Part shown: in pieces, positions 63,757 to 64,000 of the stretch
Position numbering within the stretch: the stretch's first letter is position 1
Layout of the letters: the number at the start of each line of letters is the position of its first letter
From: Xanthomonas hydrangeae
GTDB taxonomy: Bacteria > Pseudomonadota > Gammaproteobacteria > Xanthomonadales > Xanthomonadaceae
Reading direction: 5' to 3'
Assembly (NCBI GenBank): GCA_905142475.1
Contig: LR990730.1
Span: 4,216,001 to 4,280,000, forward strand
DNA: 64,000 nucleotides
Program-made: the position numbers and the translations under genes
The notes under the pieces: generated by a model
Seen by the model: the letters and a program-made list of their open reading frames with translations, nothing else
What the model was told of the DNA's origin: nothing
Database searches by the model: none

Positions 63757-64000
63757 ATGTCCAAGCCCAAGTCCAACGCACGCAACCCTTCCGCTCCACA
63801 ACCGGCCATCGAGGCCGCGTTGGGTGAAAAGGCTGGCGACCCCTTGCGTCGCGCCTTGTGGCTCGATGCGCTGGACCGGCAGTTGCGCCCCCTGTTACCG
63901 CCTCATCTGGCCACCCGTTGCCGGTTGGCCAATGTCCGAGGCGAACAGCTCGTTTTTCTGGTTGATTCACCTGTCTGGCATGCCAAGTTGCGGCTTGCCG
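63757..64000 (+). CDS. DUF721 (DciA-like) protein, 3' end cut by window
   Basis: The frame begins at the ATG at 63757 (MSKPKSNARN) or 63748 (MSVMSKP) and stays open to the end. The DUF721 wording LRRALWLDALDRQLRPLLPPHLATRCRLANVRGEQLVFLVDSPVW is cited in part as CRLANVRG and LVFLVDSPVW. Related DciA proteins load the replicative helicase. It is divergent from the M23 gene: if ATG 63748 is used the two start codons abut. Confidence 0.8.
   Translation, partial: MSKPKSNARNPSAPQPAIEAALGEKAGDPLRRALWLDALDRQLRPLLPPHLATRCRLANVRGEQLVFLVDSPVWHAKLRLA

Overview
The window is a GC-rich stretch of chromosome from a gammaproteobacterium of the Xanthomonas type. The evidence is the gene content: a hemP/TonB-receptor haem locus, an S53 sedolisin, an S9D glutamyl endopeptidase, the divergent DUF721 / M23 peptidase-secA junction, an SAH riboswitch on ahcY, and many short palindromic intergenic repeats. 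Species is not assigned. It is mostly ordinary core and accessory chromosome, with one insertion sequence and several frameshifted genes.

Layout. 1-9.5 kb: a TPM-domain/LemA pair, dgkA, a secreted SGNH hydrolase, a two-component system, tesA, and a YbbA/YbbP-like ABC exporter. 9.7-13.5 kb: a TauD-like dioxygenase followed by a sulfonate/nitrate-type ABC importer. 14-18.5 kb: a haem-uptake locus (hemP, TonB receptor, HemS-like protein, DUF6607) behind tandem Fur-like boxes. 18.7-21.6 kb: an aldo/keto reductase and an IS110-family element. 21.6-29 kb: nupC, a ribokinase-like gene, dusB, a methyltransferase, a YdjM-like hydrolase and metK. 29-33.7 kb: a phytase-like phosphatase and an OmpA lipoprotein, set among clusters of hairpin repeats. 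33.7-40.2 kb: a TetR / DUF4105 / frameshifted alpha-beta hydrolase operon and ppc. 40.5-44.8 kb: the S9D peptidase and riboswitch-controlled ahcY. 45-54 kb: small unknowns, an outer-membrane barrel, DUF3228, DUF2058, a frameshifted phosphatase-membrane fusion, galactose 1-dehydrogenase, a VOC protein and the sedolisin. 54-64 kb: a quinone oxidoreductase, metF, a DUF4124-like secreted protein, a Nudix-ThiE fusion with a P-loop kinase, a VOC protein, secA, an M23 peptidase and DUF721.

Linked functions. metK, ahcY and metF all serve the S-adenosylmethionine cycle, and ahcY senses its own substrate through the riboswitch. The haem genes appear to form one Fur-controlled unit.

The most interesting signal is around 20.0-21.35 kb. 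An IS110-type element (about 1.23 kb) has split a conserved hairpin repeat whose 24-nt arms are still perfectly complementary on either side of it. The roughly 200 nt non-coding end ahead of its recombinase folds by eye into two stem-internal-loop modules. The guide-like segments in these match the repeat target and the element's own ends around a CT core, which is the architecture of a bridge RNA. The target belongs to a family of locus-specific hairpins with a conserved core, present here as four core1/core2 pairs.
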